A stretch of DNA of 64,000 bases, taken from the NCBI GenBank assembly GCA_012515235.1, contig JAAYYU010000124.1:1-64000 (forward strand), given 5' to 3'. Numbering within the stretch: position 1 is the first letter of the stretch; the number at the start of each line of letters is the position of its first letter. A program made the position numbers and the translations under genes. The DNA comes from Candidatus Anammoximicrobium sp. (GTDB lineage Bacteria; Planctomycetota; Planctomycetia; Pirellulales; Pirellulaceae). The notes beneath the pieces were generated by a model that had not been told where the DNA came from, did not search any database, and saw nothing but the letters and a program-made list of their open reading frames with translations. Below, piece after piece: positions 48,679-58,383 of this stretch.

Positions 48679-49347
48679 ATGGACTCGAAAACTCCTCTGA
48701 TGTTCCCCAAGTGGTCCAATCGGGCGACGGTGGGGGTGGTGTTGGGAATCGTCTTCGTCCCGGCGTATGTCGGCCTGCTGCTGGCCTACGGTGCTCATCC
48801 GACCACGCTCTATGTCGGGTATGCGCCCGAGCAACCGGTGCCGTACAGCCACGCGCAGCATGTGGGCAAGCTGGGGCTTGATTGCCGCTACTGTCATTTC
48901 ACGGTCGAGAAGTCCGCTGTGGCGGCGATCCCGCCGACGGAAGTGTGCATGAATTGTCACACGGCGATTCTGCCCAACACAGCGAAGCTTGGCGAGGTCC
49001 GCCGGAGTCACGTCGAGGGCACGCCGATCCGCTGGGTGAAGGTCCACGATCTGCCCGACTATGCTTACTTCCACCATGCCGCCCATGTGAATGCCGGCGT
49101 TGGTTGCAGCGAGTGTCACGGCCCCGTGCAGCAAATGGCGGTGGTTCAGACCGTCCAGCCGCTGAGCATGGCCTGGTGCCTGGATTGCCACCGCAACCCC
49201 GAGTCGCGGCTCCGGCCGCGGGACCAGGTGACGAACATGGAGTGGAGGCCGCCGGAGGACAGTGCGGCGCGGGCGGCGCTGGGCCGCTCGCTGCGCGACA
49301 AGTACCACGTCAACCCCAACACAGACTGCGCGACATGTCATCGATGA
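48679..49347 (+). CDS. actA: Alternative complex III subunit ActA (pentaheme cytochrome c)
   Basis: The 222-residue protein has one N-terminal membrane helix (about 17-38) and five CxxCH heme c sites: CRYCH, CMNCH, CSECH, CLDCH and CATCH. This matches ActA, the multiheme subunit of alternative complex III, which passes electrons from the quinol site toward cytochrome c or oxidase. Extra His residues (HAQH, FHHAAH) can supply distal ligands. It is the first gene of the actABCDEF series; its stop overlaps the start of actB. The last heme site ends at the C-terminus. Confidence 0.92.
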   Translation: MDSKTPLMFPKWSNRATVGVVLGIVFVPAYVGLLLAYGAHPTTLYVGYAPEQPVPYSHAQHVGKLGLDCRYCHFTVEKSAVAAIPPTEVCMNCHTAILPNTAKLGEVRRSHVEGTPIRWVKVHDLPDYAYFHHAAHVNAGVGCSECHGPVQQMAVVQTVQPLSMAWCLDCHRNPESRLRPRDQVTNMEWRPPEDSAARAALGRSLRDKYHVNPNTDCATCHR

Positions 49348-52300
49348 TCTCGGAGACCGGCATTCCGGCGGCGGCCGCCGCGCGTCCCGCGGGGCGGCGG
49401 TACTGGCGCAGCCTGGAGGAGCAGGCCGACACGGCGCCGTTTCGCGAACCGGCAGGCGAGTTTCCGCCGGCCGCCGCCGAGATGTTTCAGGCCTCCCGCC
49501 GCGGGTTTCTGAAGATCATGGGGGCGTCGCTGAGTCTGGCCGGACTGAGCGGTTGCGTCCGCTATCCGCAAGAGAGGCTCGCGCCTTATGCCCATCAACC
49601 GGACGGCCGCACGCCCGGCGTACCCGTCCGCTACGCCACCGCTTGGGAAGTCGCCGGCGTGGCCCAGGGGCTGCTCATCACCAGCTACGATGGCCGGCCG
49701 ATCAAGGTCGAGGGCAATCCGGCTCACCCGGTGAACCGCGGCGCGGCGGATGCCCAGGCCCAGGCGGCGGTCCTGGAACTGTACGACCCGGACCGCAGCC
49801 GGGGAGCGATCCGGCGCGAGGGGGTCGAGCGCACGCCGGTCGCGTGGGACGATTTTTTCCGTTGGGTCAAGCAGGAACTGGCGGGCGACGGCACCGGGGT
49901 GGCGATCCTCAGCGAGGCGTCCAGTTCCCCGAGCGTGGCCGATCTGCGCGCCCGGCTGCAGAAGGCCATGCCGAAACTGGAGTGGTTCGAGTACGAGCCG
50001 CTGTCGGAGGACAATGTCCGCGAAGGCGTTCGGCGGGCCTTCGGCCGGGGGCTGCGGACAGTGCCGGACCTGGCCTCCGCGCGGGTTGTCGTCTCGCTGG
50101 ACGCCGACTTGTTCGGCGGCGGGCATCCGCTGGCGATCAAGCACGCCCGCGACTTTGCGGCGGGCCGGCAGTCGGGCGGGGCGGCGGGCGAGGCGCCGAA
50201 CCGGCTGTACGTCGTCGAGTCGATTCATTCGATGACCGGGGCCTGCGCTGACCATCGGCGGGCGGTCCGGGCCAGCGCCGTGGGGGTGGTGGCGGCAAGG
50301 CTGGCCGCGCGGCTGGGCGTGGTTGGAGCGGTGGAGCCGGAAACTAATCCCGACGGCGTGGAGGCCGCGTTCTTCGAGGCGGTCCAGAAAGACCTGGAAG
50401 CCGCCGCCGGTCGATCGCTCATCGTGGCCGGTGCCCGCCAACCGCCCGAGGTTCATGCCTTGGTCGCCGCGATAAACGACAAGCTGGGAAACACGGGCCG
50501 GACCGTCTTGTACTATGACGATCCCGATTCCGGCCGGCCGGCGCACGCCGAGGCGTTGCGGACCCTGGTGCGGAAGATCGACGAGGGGGCGGTCGCCAAG
50601 CTGTTGATTCTTGGAGGCAATCCGGTCTACAACGCGCCCGCGGACATCGCCTTTGCTGAGGCGCTGCGGAAAGTGCAGTCCCACGCCGTCCATCTGGCGC
50701 TGCACGAGGATGAAACCTCGCTGCTGTGCCGCTGGCATTTGTCGCGCGCGCATGCGCTGGAGGCCTGGGGCGACGCCCTGGCGTACGACGGCACGTACAC
50801 GATTGTCCAGCCGCTGATCGAGCCCTTGTTCGACGGCAAGAGTGTGCTGGAAATCCTCGCGGCGCTGGCTGGCGAGACGGTTGATGCCGGCGGCGGCTAC
50901 GAGCTGGTGCGGCGCACGTTTCGCGGTTGGGTCGGCGAGTCGTTCAGCGAGTGGAAGTGGAAGAAGACGCTGGCCGACGGCGTCTTGGAGCGGGACGCCG
51001 GAACGGCGGGAGCGCCCGTCGACGTGGGCGGCCAAGCGCGGCCGCCGGAAGGCGTGCTGCCCCAGGGGGAGGATTCGTTCGAGGTCGTCTTCTTTGCCGA
51101 CGGCAAGATGCATGACGGCCGCTTTGCCAACAACGGTTGGCTGCAGGAACTGCCTGAACCGATGACGCGGCTGACGTGGGACAACGCGGCGCTGATGAGT
51201 CCTGCGACGGCGGAACAGGTGGGCCTGCAGCGCGACGAACTGGTATCGCTCCAGGCGGGCGATTCCGCCGGGTTGCTCGCCCCGGCCTACCTCCTGCCCG
51301 GCATGCCGGACGGCGTGATCGGTCTGGCGTTGGGCTACGGGCGCACGGCGGCGGGCAATGTGGGGAGCGGCGTCGGCCAGAACGCCTACGCGCTGCGGAC
51401 CACCGCGGGCCTGGGTTGGCGGTCCGGGGTTTCGGTCCAGGGCACGGGCCGGATGCACCCCCTGGCGACGGTCCAGGATCACCACATCGTCGATGCGGTC
51501 GGACGCGCCGCGGTGCAAGAACGGATTCCCGAGTTGATTCGGGAAGGCACGTTTGCGGAGCTGGCCGCGGACCCGGCGCTGGGTCAGGAAAAGACCCGGC
51601 GGCTGTCGCCCTTTAACGAGCATCGGTTCGACGGCGGCGCGGCCGGTCGGGCGGACCAGTCGCACGTCCCGGCCCACGACCGGCATCGCTGGGGCCTGGC
51701 CGTCGACTTGACGGCCTGCACCGGCTGCGGCGCTTGCGTCCTTGCCTGCCAGGCCGAAAACAACATCCCGATCGTCGGCAGGGAGCAGGTGCTGCACGGG
51801 CGCGAGATGCACTGGATCCGCGTCGACCGCTACTTTCGCGAAACGCCCGAGTCGCCCGTCGCCGTGCATCAGCCGGTGATGTGCATGCACTGCGAGAACG
51901 CTCCCTGCGAAGCGGTCTGCCCGGTGGCCGCGACGACGCACAGCCAGGAAGGTCTGAACATGATGACCTACAACCGCTGTGTGGGGACTCGCTACTGCGC
52001 GAACAACTGCCCCTACAAGGTGCGGCGGTTCAACTATTTCGACTTCAACCGCGGCACGCTCCACGACTTGTACGAGCCGAATCTGATCCGCGAGCCGGTC
52101 TCGGAGCTGGTCAAGATGCAGAAGAACCCGGAAGTCACCGTGCGGATGCGGGGCGTGATGGAGAAGTGTACATTCTGTGTTCAGCGGATCGAAAACGCGC
52201 GGGCCGCAGCGGGGCGCGAAGGCGGACGGCCGCTGGCGGACGGCGAAATCCAGACCGCCTGCCAGCAGACCTGTCCGGCTCGGGCGATTGTCTTCGGCGA

Positions 52301-52469
52301 CTTGAACGATCCCCGCAGCCGCGTGTCGCAACTGCAGCAGCAGGCGCACAGTTACGGCATGTTGGACGATGATTTCAACACCAAGCCGCGGACGCGGTAC
52401 CTGGCGAAGCTGCGGAACCCGGCGGTCGGATTGGACGAAGTGTTGTCTTGGCGGGCGGAGAACACCTAG
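49344..52469 (+). CDS. actB: Alternative complex III subunit ActB (molybdopterin-enzyme-like fused to FeS protein)
   Basis: The 1041-residue ActB joins a molybdopterin-oxidoreductase-like part (about 60-760) to a ferredoxin-like part (about 770-1000). A twin-arginine signal is inside the chain (ASRRGFLKIMGASLSLAG, RR at 52-53), as is usual for ActB. Iron-sulfur ligands appear in CTGCGACVLAC, CMHCENAPCEAVCPV, CVGTRYCANNCPYKVRRF and CTFCVQR..CQQTCPA, enough for three or four clusters. In known ActB the first part binds no molybdenum; that is established for the family, not shown here. The ATG at 49344 overlaps the actA stop as ATGA. An in-frame ATG at 49335 is an alternative. Confidence 0.93.
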   Translation: MISETGIPAAAAARPAGRRYWRSLEEQADTAPFREPAGEFPPAAAEMFQASRRGFLKIMGASLSLAGLSGCVRYPQERLAPYAHQPDGRTPGVPVRYATAWEVAGVAQGLLITSYDGRPIKVEGNPAHPVNRGAADAQAQAAVLELYDPDRSRGAIRREGVERTPVAWDDFFRWVKQELAGDGTGVAILSEASSSPSVADLRARLQKAMPKLEWFEYEPLSEDNVREGVRRAFGRGLRTVPDLASARVVVSLDADLFGGGHPLAIKHARDFAAGRQSGGAAGEAPNRLYVVESIHSMTGACADHRRAVRASAVGVVAARLAARLGVVGAVEPETNPDGVEAAFFEAVQKDLEAAAGRSLIVAGARQPPEVHALVAAINDKLGNTGRTVLYYDDPDSGRPAHAEALRTLVRKIDEGAVAKLLILGGNPVYNAPADIAFAEALRKVQSHAVHLALHEDETSLLCRWHLSRAHALEAWGDALAYDGTYTIVQPLIEPLFDGKSVLEILAALAGETVDAGGGYELVRRTFRGWVGESFSEWKWKKTLADGVLERDAGTAGAPVDVGGQARPPEGVLPQGEDSFEVVFFADGKMHDGRFANNGWLQELPEPMTRLTWDNAALMSPATAEQVGLQRDELVSLQAGDSAGLLAPAYLLPGMPDGVIGLALGYGRTAAGNVGSGVGQNAYALRTTAGLGWRSGVSVQGTGRMHPLATVQDHHIVDAVGRAAVQERIPELIREGTFAELAADPALGQEKTRRLSPFNEHRFDGGAAGRADQSHVPAHDRHRWGLAVDLTACTGCGACVLACQAENNIPIVGREQVLHGREMHWIRVDRYFRETPESPVAVHQPVMCMHCENAPCEAVCPVAATTHSQEGLNMMTYNRCVGTRYCANNCPYKVRRFNYFDFNRGTLHDLYEPNLIREPVSELVKMQKNPEVTVRMRGVMEKCTFCVQRIENARAAAGREGGRPLADGEIQTACQQTCPARAIVFGDLNDPRSRVSQLQQQAHSYGMLDDDFNTKPRTRYLAKLRNPAVGLDEVLSWRAENT

Positions 52470-52562
52470 TGCCGTTTCCCGTCAGCGACGTCCGCCGCTC
52501 GGAAAATGGCTGCGAGGACCTGGAAAGGCCGAACTAATGAGGTTGAGCGTGACAAGGTGCCC

Positions 52563-53969
52563 ATGATGTCGAGAGTGTCCGTTTCCTGCGAGATCGACAA
52601 TACGGTCGACGTTCCCGGCCAGCGGGCGGCGCTGATTACCGGCGAAACGGGTCAGAGCCTGCACCGGGTCACGGAAGTGGTGGCCGGCGTCGCCGAGGCC
52701 CGGCATCCGCCGAAGGCCTGGTACGTCGCGTTCGCGGTTTCCTTCCTGACGCTGTGCGTGCTGGGGCTGATGATCGGCTACCTGATCTTCACCGGCGTCG
52801 GCGTGTGGAACTTGAACCGGCCGGTCGGCTGGGCCTTCGACATCACCAACTTTGTGTTCTGGGTCGGGATCGGTCATGCCGGCACGCTGATCTCCGCGAT
52901 CCTTTTCCTGGCCCGGCAACGGTGGCGGACGAGCATCAATCGGTTCGCCGAAGCGATGACGATTTTCGCGGTCATGTGCGCGGGCCTGTTCCCCGGCATC
53001 CACATCGGACGCGTCTGGCTGGCCTACTGGCTGTTGCCGTATCCGAACCAGATGGGCATGTGGCCGAACTTTCTCAGTCCGCTGTTGTGGGACGTGTTCG
53101 CCGTCACCACGTATGCGACCGTCTCGTTGCTGTTCTGGTACATGGGGATGGTGCCGGACCTGGCGACGCTGCGCGATCGGGCGACCGTCCGTTGGCGGTT
53201 CTACCTGTACGGCATTTTGAGCCTGGGGTGGCGCGGCAGCCAGCGGCACTGGCACGTGTACGAGAAAGCGTACCTGCTGCTGGCCGCCCTGGCCACGCCG
53301 CTGGTGCTGTCGGTGCACAGCGTGGTCAGCTTTGATTTCGCCGTCTCGCAGCTGCCCGGCTGGCACACGACGATCTTTCCGCCGTACTTTGTGGCCGGGG
53401 CGATCTTCAGCGGTTTTGCGATGGTGCTCACCCTGGCGGTGCCGGCCCGCGAACTGTTCGGGCTGCGGGACTTCATCACCGCCCGGCACCTGGACAACAT
53501 CGCCAAGGTCATCCTGTTGACGTCCTGCATGGTCGGCTACGCCTACGGGATGGAGTTTTTTGTCGCCTGGTACAGCCAGAGTCCGTGGGAGCAGTTCCAT
53601 TTCCTGAACCGCGAGTTCGGGCCGCTGTGGTGGGCCGGCTGGATCATGCTGTCGTGCAACGCGATCGTGCCCCACGTGCTGTGGTTCAAGGCCGTGCGGA
53701 AGAGGGTCTGGGCGCTGTTTGTCGTCAGCATTCTGGTCAACGTCGGGATGTGGTTCGAGCGGTTCGTGATCATCGTCAGCGGGCTGCATCGCGACTTCCT
53801 GCCGTCCAACTGGGGCAGTTATGCGCCGAGCTACGTCGAGGTGTTGATGCTGATCGGCAGCTTCGGGTTGTTCAGTACGTTTTTCCTGTTGTTTTGCCGT
53901 TTCCTGCCCATGGTGGCGATGGCCGAGGTGAAGAGCATCCTGCCGGCCGCTCACGGGGAGGGACCTTAG
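52563..53969 (+). CDS. actC: Alternative complex III subunit ActC (NrfD-like quinol-binding membrane protein)
   Basis: The 468-residue protein has about ten membrane helices and belongs to the NrfD/PsrC family. ActC binds menaquinol and couples its oxidation to electron transfer into the FeS subunit. Helix segments include [20 protein letters not shown] and the conserved [19 protein letters not shown] and [19 protein letters not shown]. The start at 52563 follows AAGGTG. It lies 93 bases after actB and shares fold with ActF further on. Confidence 0.92.
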   Translation: MMSRVSVSCEIDNTVDVPGQRAALITGETGQSLHRVTEVVAGVAEARHPPKAWYVAFAVSFLTLCVLGLMIGYLIFTGVGVWNLNRPVGWAFDITNFVFWVGIGHAGTLISAILFLARQRWRTSINRFAEAMTIFAVMCAGLFPGIHIGRVWLAYWLLPYPNQMGMWPNFLSPLLWDVFAVTTYATVSLLFWYMGMVPDLATLRDRATVRWRFYLYGILSLGWRGSQRHWHVYEKAYLLLAALATPLVLSVHSVVSFDFAVSQLPGWHTTIFPPYFVAGAIFSGFAMVLTLAVPARELFGLRDFITARHLDNIAKVILLTSCMVGYAYGMEFFVAWYSQSPWEQFHFLNREFGPLWWAGWIMLSCNAIVPHVLWFKAVRKRVWALFVVSILVNVGMWFERFVIIVSGLHRDFLPSNWGSYAPSYVEVLMLIGSFGLFSTFFLLFCRFLPMVAMAEVKSILPAAHGEGP

Positions 53970-54104
53970 CATGGTGCGGGTTCAGGGCGGCGGGGAGCGG
54001 AGTGAGGGTCGTTCTACCGGGCGGGCCACGGCCCGCGCGGGGAGCGGGAATTGTCATGACTGCGCGGAGCGTCGCCCGCGCGGCGAAGCGAGCAGGGGTA
54101 TTTG

Positions 54105-54704
54105 ATGGACGATCGGGACGCAACTCAAACCATTGGACCGCCGCTGCCGTTGTGGGGCTTGTTGGCGGAATATCGGGACGCTCCCGCGCTGCGGGCGGCG
54201 GCGGCGAAGGTCCGCGATGCCGGGTACCGGCACTGGGACTGTCATGCGCCCTTCCCCGTCCACGGGCTCGACCAGGCGATGGGCATTCGGCCGACGATGC
54301 TCCCCTGGCTGGTGCTGGGCGCCGCGCTGACCGGCTGCCTGGTGGCCCTTGGCATGCAATGGTATGTCAACTCGCCCCACACGGTCAGCGGTGCGGCGGG
54401 CGCGTTGAGCGGCTATCCGCTGGTCTACAGCGGCAAGCCGTACTGGAGCTTGCCGGCGCATATTCCGGTGGCCTTTGAGCTGACGGTGTTGTTTGCTTCG
54501 CTGGCGGCCTTCTTCGGGCTGTGGGCGCTGATCCGTCTGCCGCGGTTCCATCATCCGGTGTTTGGCAGCGGCCGCTTCCGGCGGGCGACCGATGACGGTT
54601 TTTTCCTCGTGATCGAGGCGCGGGACGCGCGGTTTGATCTGGCACAGACAAAACAACTCCTGACTTCGACGGCCAGTGTGGCCGTCGAGGAAGTGTGGGA
54701 TTAG
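54105..54704 (+). CDS. actD: Alternative complex III subunit ActD (DUF3341)
   Basis: The 199-residue protein has an N-terminal soluble part (about 1-60, with LWGLLAEYRDAPALRAAAAKVRDAG), two membrane helices (about 65-85 and 125-147) and a short C-terminal domain. That is the ActD/DUF3341 layout. ActD is a membrane subunit of alternative complex III without cofactors. AGGGG lies close upstream of the ATG at 54105. The 135-base gap after actC is GC-rich and has no convincing gene, though a short Arg/Gly-rich frame runs through it. Confidence 0.9.
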   Translation: MDDRDATQTIGPPLPLWGLLAEYRDAPALRAAAAKVRDAGYRHWDCHAPFPVHGLDQAMGIRPTMLPWLVLGAALTGCLVALGMQWYVNSPHTVSGAAGALSGYPLVYSGKPYWSLPAHIPVAFELTVLFASLAAFFGLWALIRLPRFHHPVFGSGRFRRATDDGFFLVIEARDARFDLAQTKQLLTSTASVAVEEVWD

Positions 54705-54706
54705 GC

Positions 54707-55471
54707 ATGTCCAAGACGTGGATGGGTGTCCTGATCGTGGTGGGCAGCGCGGCCCTGGTGCCGTTCGGGCTGATCGCGCTGAGTCGCGTCCGGCCTTCGG
54801 CCGAGCCGCCGGTGCATCTGATTCTGGACATGGACAAGCAGCCCAAGTTCCGCACTCAGCGCGAGAACATGATGTTCGCGGATGGGCGAGCGATGCGGCC
54901 CGTCCTGCCGGGCGTCGTCGCTCGGGAGGACCTGGTCGTGCCCAACGAAGTGTTGAACGACCCCGAATTCCCGCGGTGGGTGGACGGCCGCGCGGAGCCC
55001 TTCGTCCCGCAGGATGCGGCGGCCTGGGAGCGGCTGACGCGGGGCGCGGAGTCGGCGGCTGGCGGGGACGTCCGCGTGGTGACGCGGCTTCCGGTGCCGG
55101 TCAGCATGGACTTGATGCGCCGTGGCCGGGAGCGGTACAACGTGTTCTGTGCCCCGTGCCACGGGACCGGCGGCTACGGCGACGGCATGGTCGCGCGGCG
55201 GGCCGCGGAGATGCAGGCGGCCGGCGCCGATTCGGCCGCCAACTGGGTGACGCCCACGAATTACCACACGGACGAACTGCGGAGCCGGCCGGTCGGGCAT
55301 CTGTTCAATACGGTCACCCACGGAATCCGCAGCATGGCGGCCTATGGAAAACAGATACCGGTCGCCGACCGGTGGGCGATTGTGGCTTATGTGAAGGCCC
55401 TGCAGCGGAGCCAGCACGCCACGGGGGCAGAGGACGTGCCGCCGCTGGAACGGGAGAAGAACTTGAAATGA
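54707..55471 (+). CDS. actE: Alternative complex III subunit ActE (monoheme cytochrome c)
   Basis: The 254-residue protein starts with a membrane helix or lipid-free anchor (about 6-27) and has one heme c site, CAPCH (about 148-152), in a cytochrome c domain with a likely Met ligand in the RSMAAYGKQIP region. In known complexes ActE carries one heme c and sits on the periplasmic side. The ATG is 2 bases after the actD stop. A downstream region to 55601 has no gene before actF begins. Confidence 0.91.
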   Translation: MSKTWMGVLIVVGSAALVPFGLIALSRVRPSAEPPVHLILDMDKQPKFRTQRENMMFADGRAMRPVLPGVVAREDLVVPNEVLNDPEFPRWVDGRAEPFVPQDAAAWERLTRGAESAAGGDVRVVTRLPVPVSMDLMRRGRERYNVFCAPCHGTGGYGDGMVARRAAEMQAAGADSAANWVTPTNYHTDELRSRPVGHLFNTVTHGIRSMAAYGKQIPVADRWAIVAYVKALQRSQHATGAEDVPPLEREKNLK

Positions 55472-55601
55472 GGTCTTCGCCGCCGGGCCGGCCCCGGTGG
55501 TTCCGCGGCTTCTGCGCCGCCGCCGGGCAACCGGCCAGCAGTCGTCCGCGGAAGCCGCCCAACCCCGGAGGCGTGTGCTGGGGCCGAGGATTGAACAAGT
55601 T

Positions 55602-56969
55602 ATGCAAACCGCGACGCATTCCAAGACTCTGACCGCTCCGGACAGCGACCAGCTGCAACTGGGGCCCGCCGCCGCGCGGCGGTTGTTCCTGGTGGGCGCT
55701 GGGTTCGCGGCCGGCGGCCTGGTGACCGCCGCCGCGCTGGGGCTGCGTTCCCCCGAAGCCCGCCGGCTTCTGGTGCATGGGTACCTGGTGGCGTTTTCCT
55801 TCTACCTGGCGATTACCCTGGGCGCTTTGTTCTTTGTGCTCTTGCACCATTTGGCCCGTGCCGGCTGGAGCGTCACGCTGCGGCGCCTGGCCGAAGGGCT
55901 GTCCGGCAACGTGGGGCTGATGGCCGTGCTGGCGATTCCCGTGCTGCTGGGGATGGGCCAGTTGTACGAGTGGTCGCACGCCGCCGCGGTGGCCCACGAT
56001 CCGATCCTGCAGGGCAAGCGGGTCTTTCTCAACCCGACCGCCTTCGTGTTGCGGATGGTCTTTTACTTTGCCGTCTGGGGCGGGCTGGCCTGGTACTTCC
56101 GCAGCCGCTCGATCCGGCAGGACGCCACCGGCGACGTGCAGCTGAGCGTCCGCATGGAGCGGATCGCCGCGCCGGGAATGTTCGCCCTGGCGGTCACCCT
56201 GACGTTCGCCGCGGTCGATTTGCTCATGAGTCTGAACCCGCACTGGCAGTCGTCGATTTTCGGCGTGTATTTCTTCGCGGACTGTGTTCTGGCGGGGCTG
56301 GTCACCCTGACGCTGCTGGCCCGGTGGCTGCAATCGCAAGGCCGGTTGGGGGCGGCGGTGACGACCGAGCATTATCACGACTTGGGCAAGTTGACGTTCG
56401 CGTTTGTCTTCTTTTGGGGCTATGTCGCCTTCAGCCAGTACGTGTTGATCTGGTATGCCAACATTCCGGAGGAAACCCAGTTTTTCATTCCCCGGCAGAT
56501 TGGTCCGTGGGCGCACGTTTCCATCCTCTTGGCCGCCTGTCACCTGTTGATCCCGTTTGCGGGGCTGCTGTCGCGGCACGCCAAGCGGCGGTTGGGGGTG
56601 CTGACGTTTTGGTGCGTCTGGCTGTTGGGCGCGGTGTTGCTCGATCTGTTTTGGATCGTGATGCCCAGCGCGTTTATCCAGGAGATTCCGCACGCCGTCG
56701 GGGCGGCGCCGGGCACGCCGTTGCCGGTCGCACTGCCGGCCCTGGTGGCTTCGAACCAAGCGATCTATCAGTTGGCCGAGCAGCACGCCGGCTTCATGCA
56801 GCACGTGGCGGCGCCGTTGCAGCCGTTGTCCGTGCTGGTCGTCCTGGCGTTGGTCGTTGGCATGGGAGGGCTGTACCTGGCCGTCACCGTCCGTTGCCTG
56901 CGGCGGGCCGCGCTGGTCGCGATCCGCGATCCCCGGCTGCCGGAAGCGTTGGCTTTTGAGAATGGGTGA
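55602..56969 (+). CDS. actF: Alternative complex III subunit ActF (second NrfD-like membrane protein)
   Basis: The 455-residue protein has about ten membrane helices and is the second, shorter NrfD-type subunit. Segments such as LYEWSHAAAVAHDPILQGKR and AFVFFWGYVAFSQYVLIWYA mark the ActF group. ActF has no quinone site in solved relatives and may help move protons. GAGGA stands about 11 bases before the ATG at 55602; an upstream ATG at 55497 would add 35 Arg-rich residues that look non-coding. It is followed after 8 bases by a small membrane protein. Confidence 0.9.
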   Translation: MQTATHSKTLTAPDSDQLQLGPAAARRLFLVGAGFAAGGLVTAAALGLRSPEARRLLVHGYLVAFSFYLAITLGALFFVLLHHLARAGWSVTLRRLAEGLSGNVGLMAVLAIPVLLGMGQLYEWSHAAAVAHDPILQGKRVFLNPTAFVLRMVFYFAVWGGLAWYFRSRSIRQDATGDVQLSVRMERIAAPGMFALAVTLTFAAVDLLMSLNPHWQSSIFGVYFFADCVLAGLVTLTLLARWLQSQGRLGAAVTTEHYHDLGKLTFAFVFFWGYVAFSQYVLIWYANIPEETQFFIPRQIGPWAHVSILLAACHLLIPFAGLLSRHAKRRLGVLTFWCVWLLGAVLLDLFWIVMPSAFIQEIPHAVGAAPGTPLPVALPALVASNQAIYQLAEQHAGFMQHVAAPLQPLSVLVVLALVVGMGGLYLAVTVRCLRRAALVAIRDPRLPEALAFENG

Positions 56970-56977
56970 GAGCAGAC

Positions 56978-57355
56978 ATGAATCAATTCCCGCCTCCCGA
57001 TCCCGCCGCCGCGCCGGTTGCCGGTCCGGCCTTGCCGGCGCAGTCCGAGCGGGACGAGATCGACGTGGGCACCGTGATCGTCGTCGGCGCCGTGATCGCC
57101 GTCGCGGTGGTGTTGATCGCCGTCCTGTTGCAGGCCTGGTTCTACTATGGGAAGGGCGATCTGGCGGTCCGCCGGACCGTGTCCACGACAAATCCGCAGA
57201 CGGGGCTGGGGCGGGCCTTGATCGAACAGCAGGAACAGATCAGCACGTACCGCTGGATCAACCGCGAGGCCAAGCTCGCCGCGGTGCCGATCGAGCGGGC
57301 GATGGAGTTGGTGGTGCAGGACATGGTCCGCGAACAGAATTCGTCTCAACCGTGA
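56978..57355 (+). CDS. Small single-helix membrane protein of the ACIII-oxidase cluster
   Basis: The 125-residue product has a Pro/Ala-rich N-terminus (about 1-28), one membrane helix (about 31-53, TVIVVGAVIAVAVVLIAVLL) and a soluble C-terminal part rich in charged residues. I do not recognise a named family. Similar short membrane proteins are often found between alternative complex III and oxidase genes, and its place between actF and the copper chaperone gene suggests an accessory or linking subunit. Stop and next start are 8 bases apart. Confidence 0.78.
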   Translation: MNQFPPPDPAAAPVAGPALPAQSERDEIDVGTVIVVGAVIAVAVVLIAVLLQAWFYYGKGDLAVRRTVSTTNPQTGLGRALIEQQEQISTYRWINREAKLAAVPIERAMELVVQDMVREQNSSQP

Positions 57356-57363
57356 GGTCCGCC

Positions 57364-58383
57364 ATGCGTGAGCCGCTGGGCAAGCAAGCGTGTCGGACGG
57401 CCTTTTCCGGCCGTCGCGACGTCCTGAACAGACCGTGCTGCCGGAGCCAGTCGTCAGCCTGGGTTCCTGTTTTCGCGTTGGGACTGGCAGCGCTCCTCGC
57501 CGGCCCGGCCGCGGCGCAGCGGCATCAGCGGCCACCGGGCTTCGACGGCGCGGCGATTGTGGAGAAGCCCAATGCCCGCGTGCCGCTGGACATCGATTTC
57601 CGCGACGAAGACGGCCGGCCCGTGCGGCTGGGCGACTTCTTCCAGGCGGACCGGCCGGTGCTCTTGAGCATGGTCTACTTCCGCTGCCCGATGCTGTGCG
57701 GACTGACCTTGAACGGCATTGTCCAGGGCGTTCAGCCGCTGCAGCTGACTCCGGGGCGGGATTTCGAGATCGTCACGGTGTGCTTTGATCCGCGCGAGGG
57801 ACCGGAGTTGGCGCGCGAAAACAAGGAAAAGTACCTGGGCGTCCTGGGGCGGCCGGAGGCGGCGGCCGCCTGGCATTTTCTGACCAGCCCGGAGCCGTCC
57901 GTGGCGCGGACGCTGGGCGACGCGATCGGCTTCGGGTACAAACTGGACCCCAAGGGCGAGTTTTACCTGCACCAATCGGCGCTGTACGTCTGCACCCCGG
58001 ACGGGCGCGTGTCGCGGACCATCCAGGGCGTGCAGTTTGATCCGGACGTGCTCCGCGACTCGCTGATCAACGCTTCGGCCGGCACGATCAGCTCCGGGCT
58101 GTTCGGCGTGGCTCTGTCCTGCGGCCTGGTGCATTACGACCCGGCGACCGGCAAATACACCTGGGCGGCGGTGGCGATCATGCGCGTCACGGGGCTGTTG
58201 ACGATCCTGGTCCTGGGCACCGTCATCGGCACCCTGATCGTGCGCGACAAGAAGCGCAAGCAGGGGGCGGCCGCCGGGCCGCCGGCCGGCCAGTCCCGCG
58301 ACGGGTGCGGCACGACGCACGAAAACCAGGCTTCGGACGAAGGCCCGGCTCCGCAGAGCCCGGCGACGGAAGAACGGCCATGA
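57364..58383 (+). CDS. SCO1/SenC-type copper chaperone for cytochrome oxidase
   Basis: SCO proteins deliver copper to the CuA site of oxidase subunit II. The thioredoxin-like domain (about 60-240) has the copper ligands Cys-x3-Cys in YFRCPMLCGL and a His in YLHQSALYV. A signal sequence is at about 32-52, preceded by 30 residues of poorly conserved, Arg-rich sequence, so the real start may be later than the ATG at 57364 (339 residues). Unusually for SCO, a second membrane helix (about 265-290, VTGLLTILVLGTVIGTLIV) anchors the C-terminus. Its stop overlaps the start of subunit II, the likely recipient of the copper. Confidence 0.87.
   Translation: MREPLGKQACRTAFSGRRDVLNRPCCRSQSSAWVPVFALGLAALLAGPAAAQRHQRPPGFDGAAIVEKPNARVPLDIDFRDEDGRPVRLGDFFQADRPVLLSMVYFRCPMLCGLTLNGIVQGVQPLQLTPGRDFEIVTVCFDPREGPELARENKEKYLGVLGRPEAAAAWHFLTSPEPSVARTLGDAIGFGYKLDPKGEFYLHQSALYVCTPDGRVSRTIQGVQFDPDVLRDSLINASAGTISSGLFGVALSCGLVHYDPATGKYTWAAVAIMRVTGLLTILVLGTVIGTLIVRDKKRKQGAAAGPPAGQSRDGCGTTHENQASDEGPAPQSPATEERP

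Noticed and set aside
49338-52349. Long minus-strand open frame opposite actB
   Set aside because: The plus-strand product has a Tat motif and four iron-sulfur motifs; the antisense product shows none.
53971-54105. A 44-codon frame between actC and actD with a CxxC and a TGATG overlap with actD
   Set aside because: Despite the coupling-like overlap, the product is Arg/Gly/Ser-rich without structure, lacks a ribosome binding site and matches no known complex III subunit.
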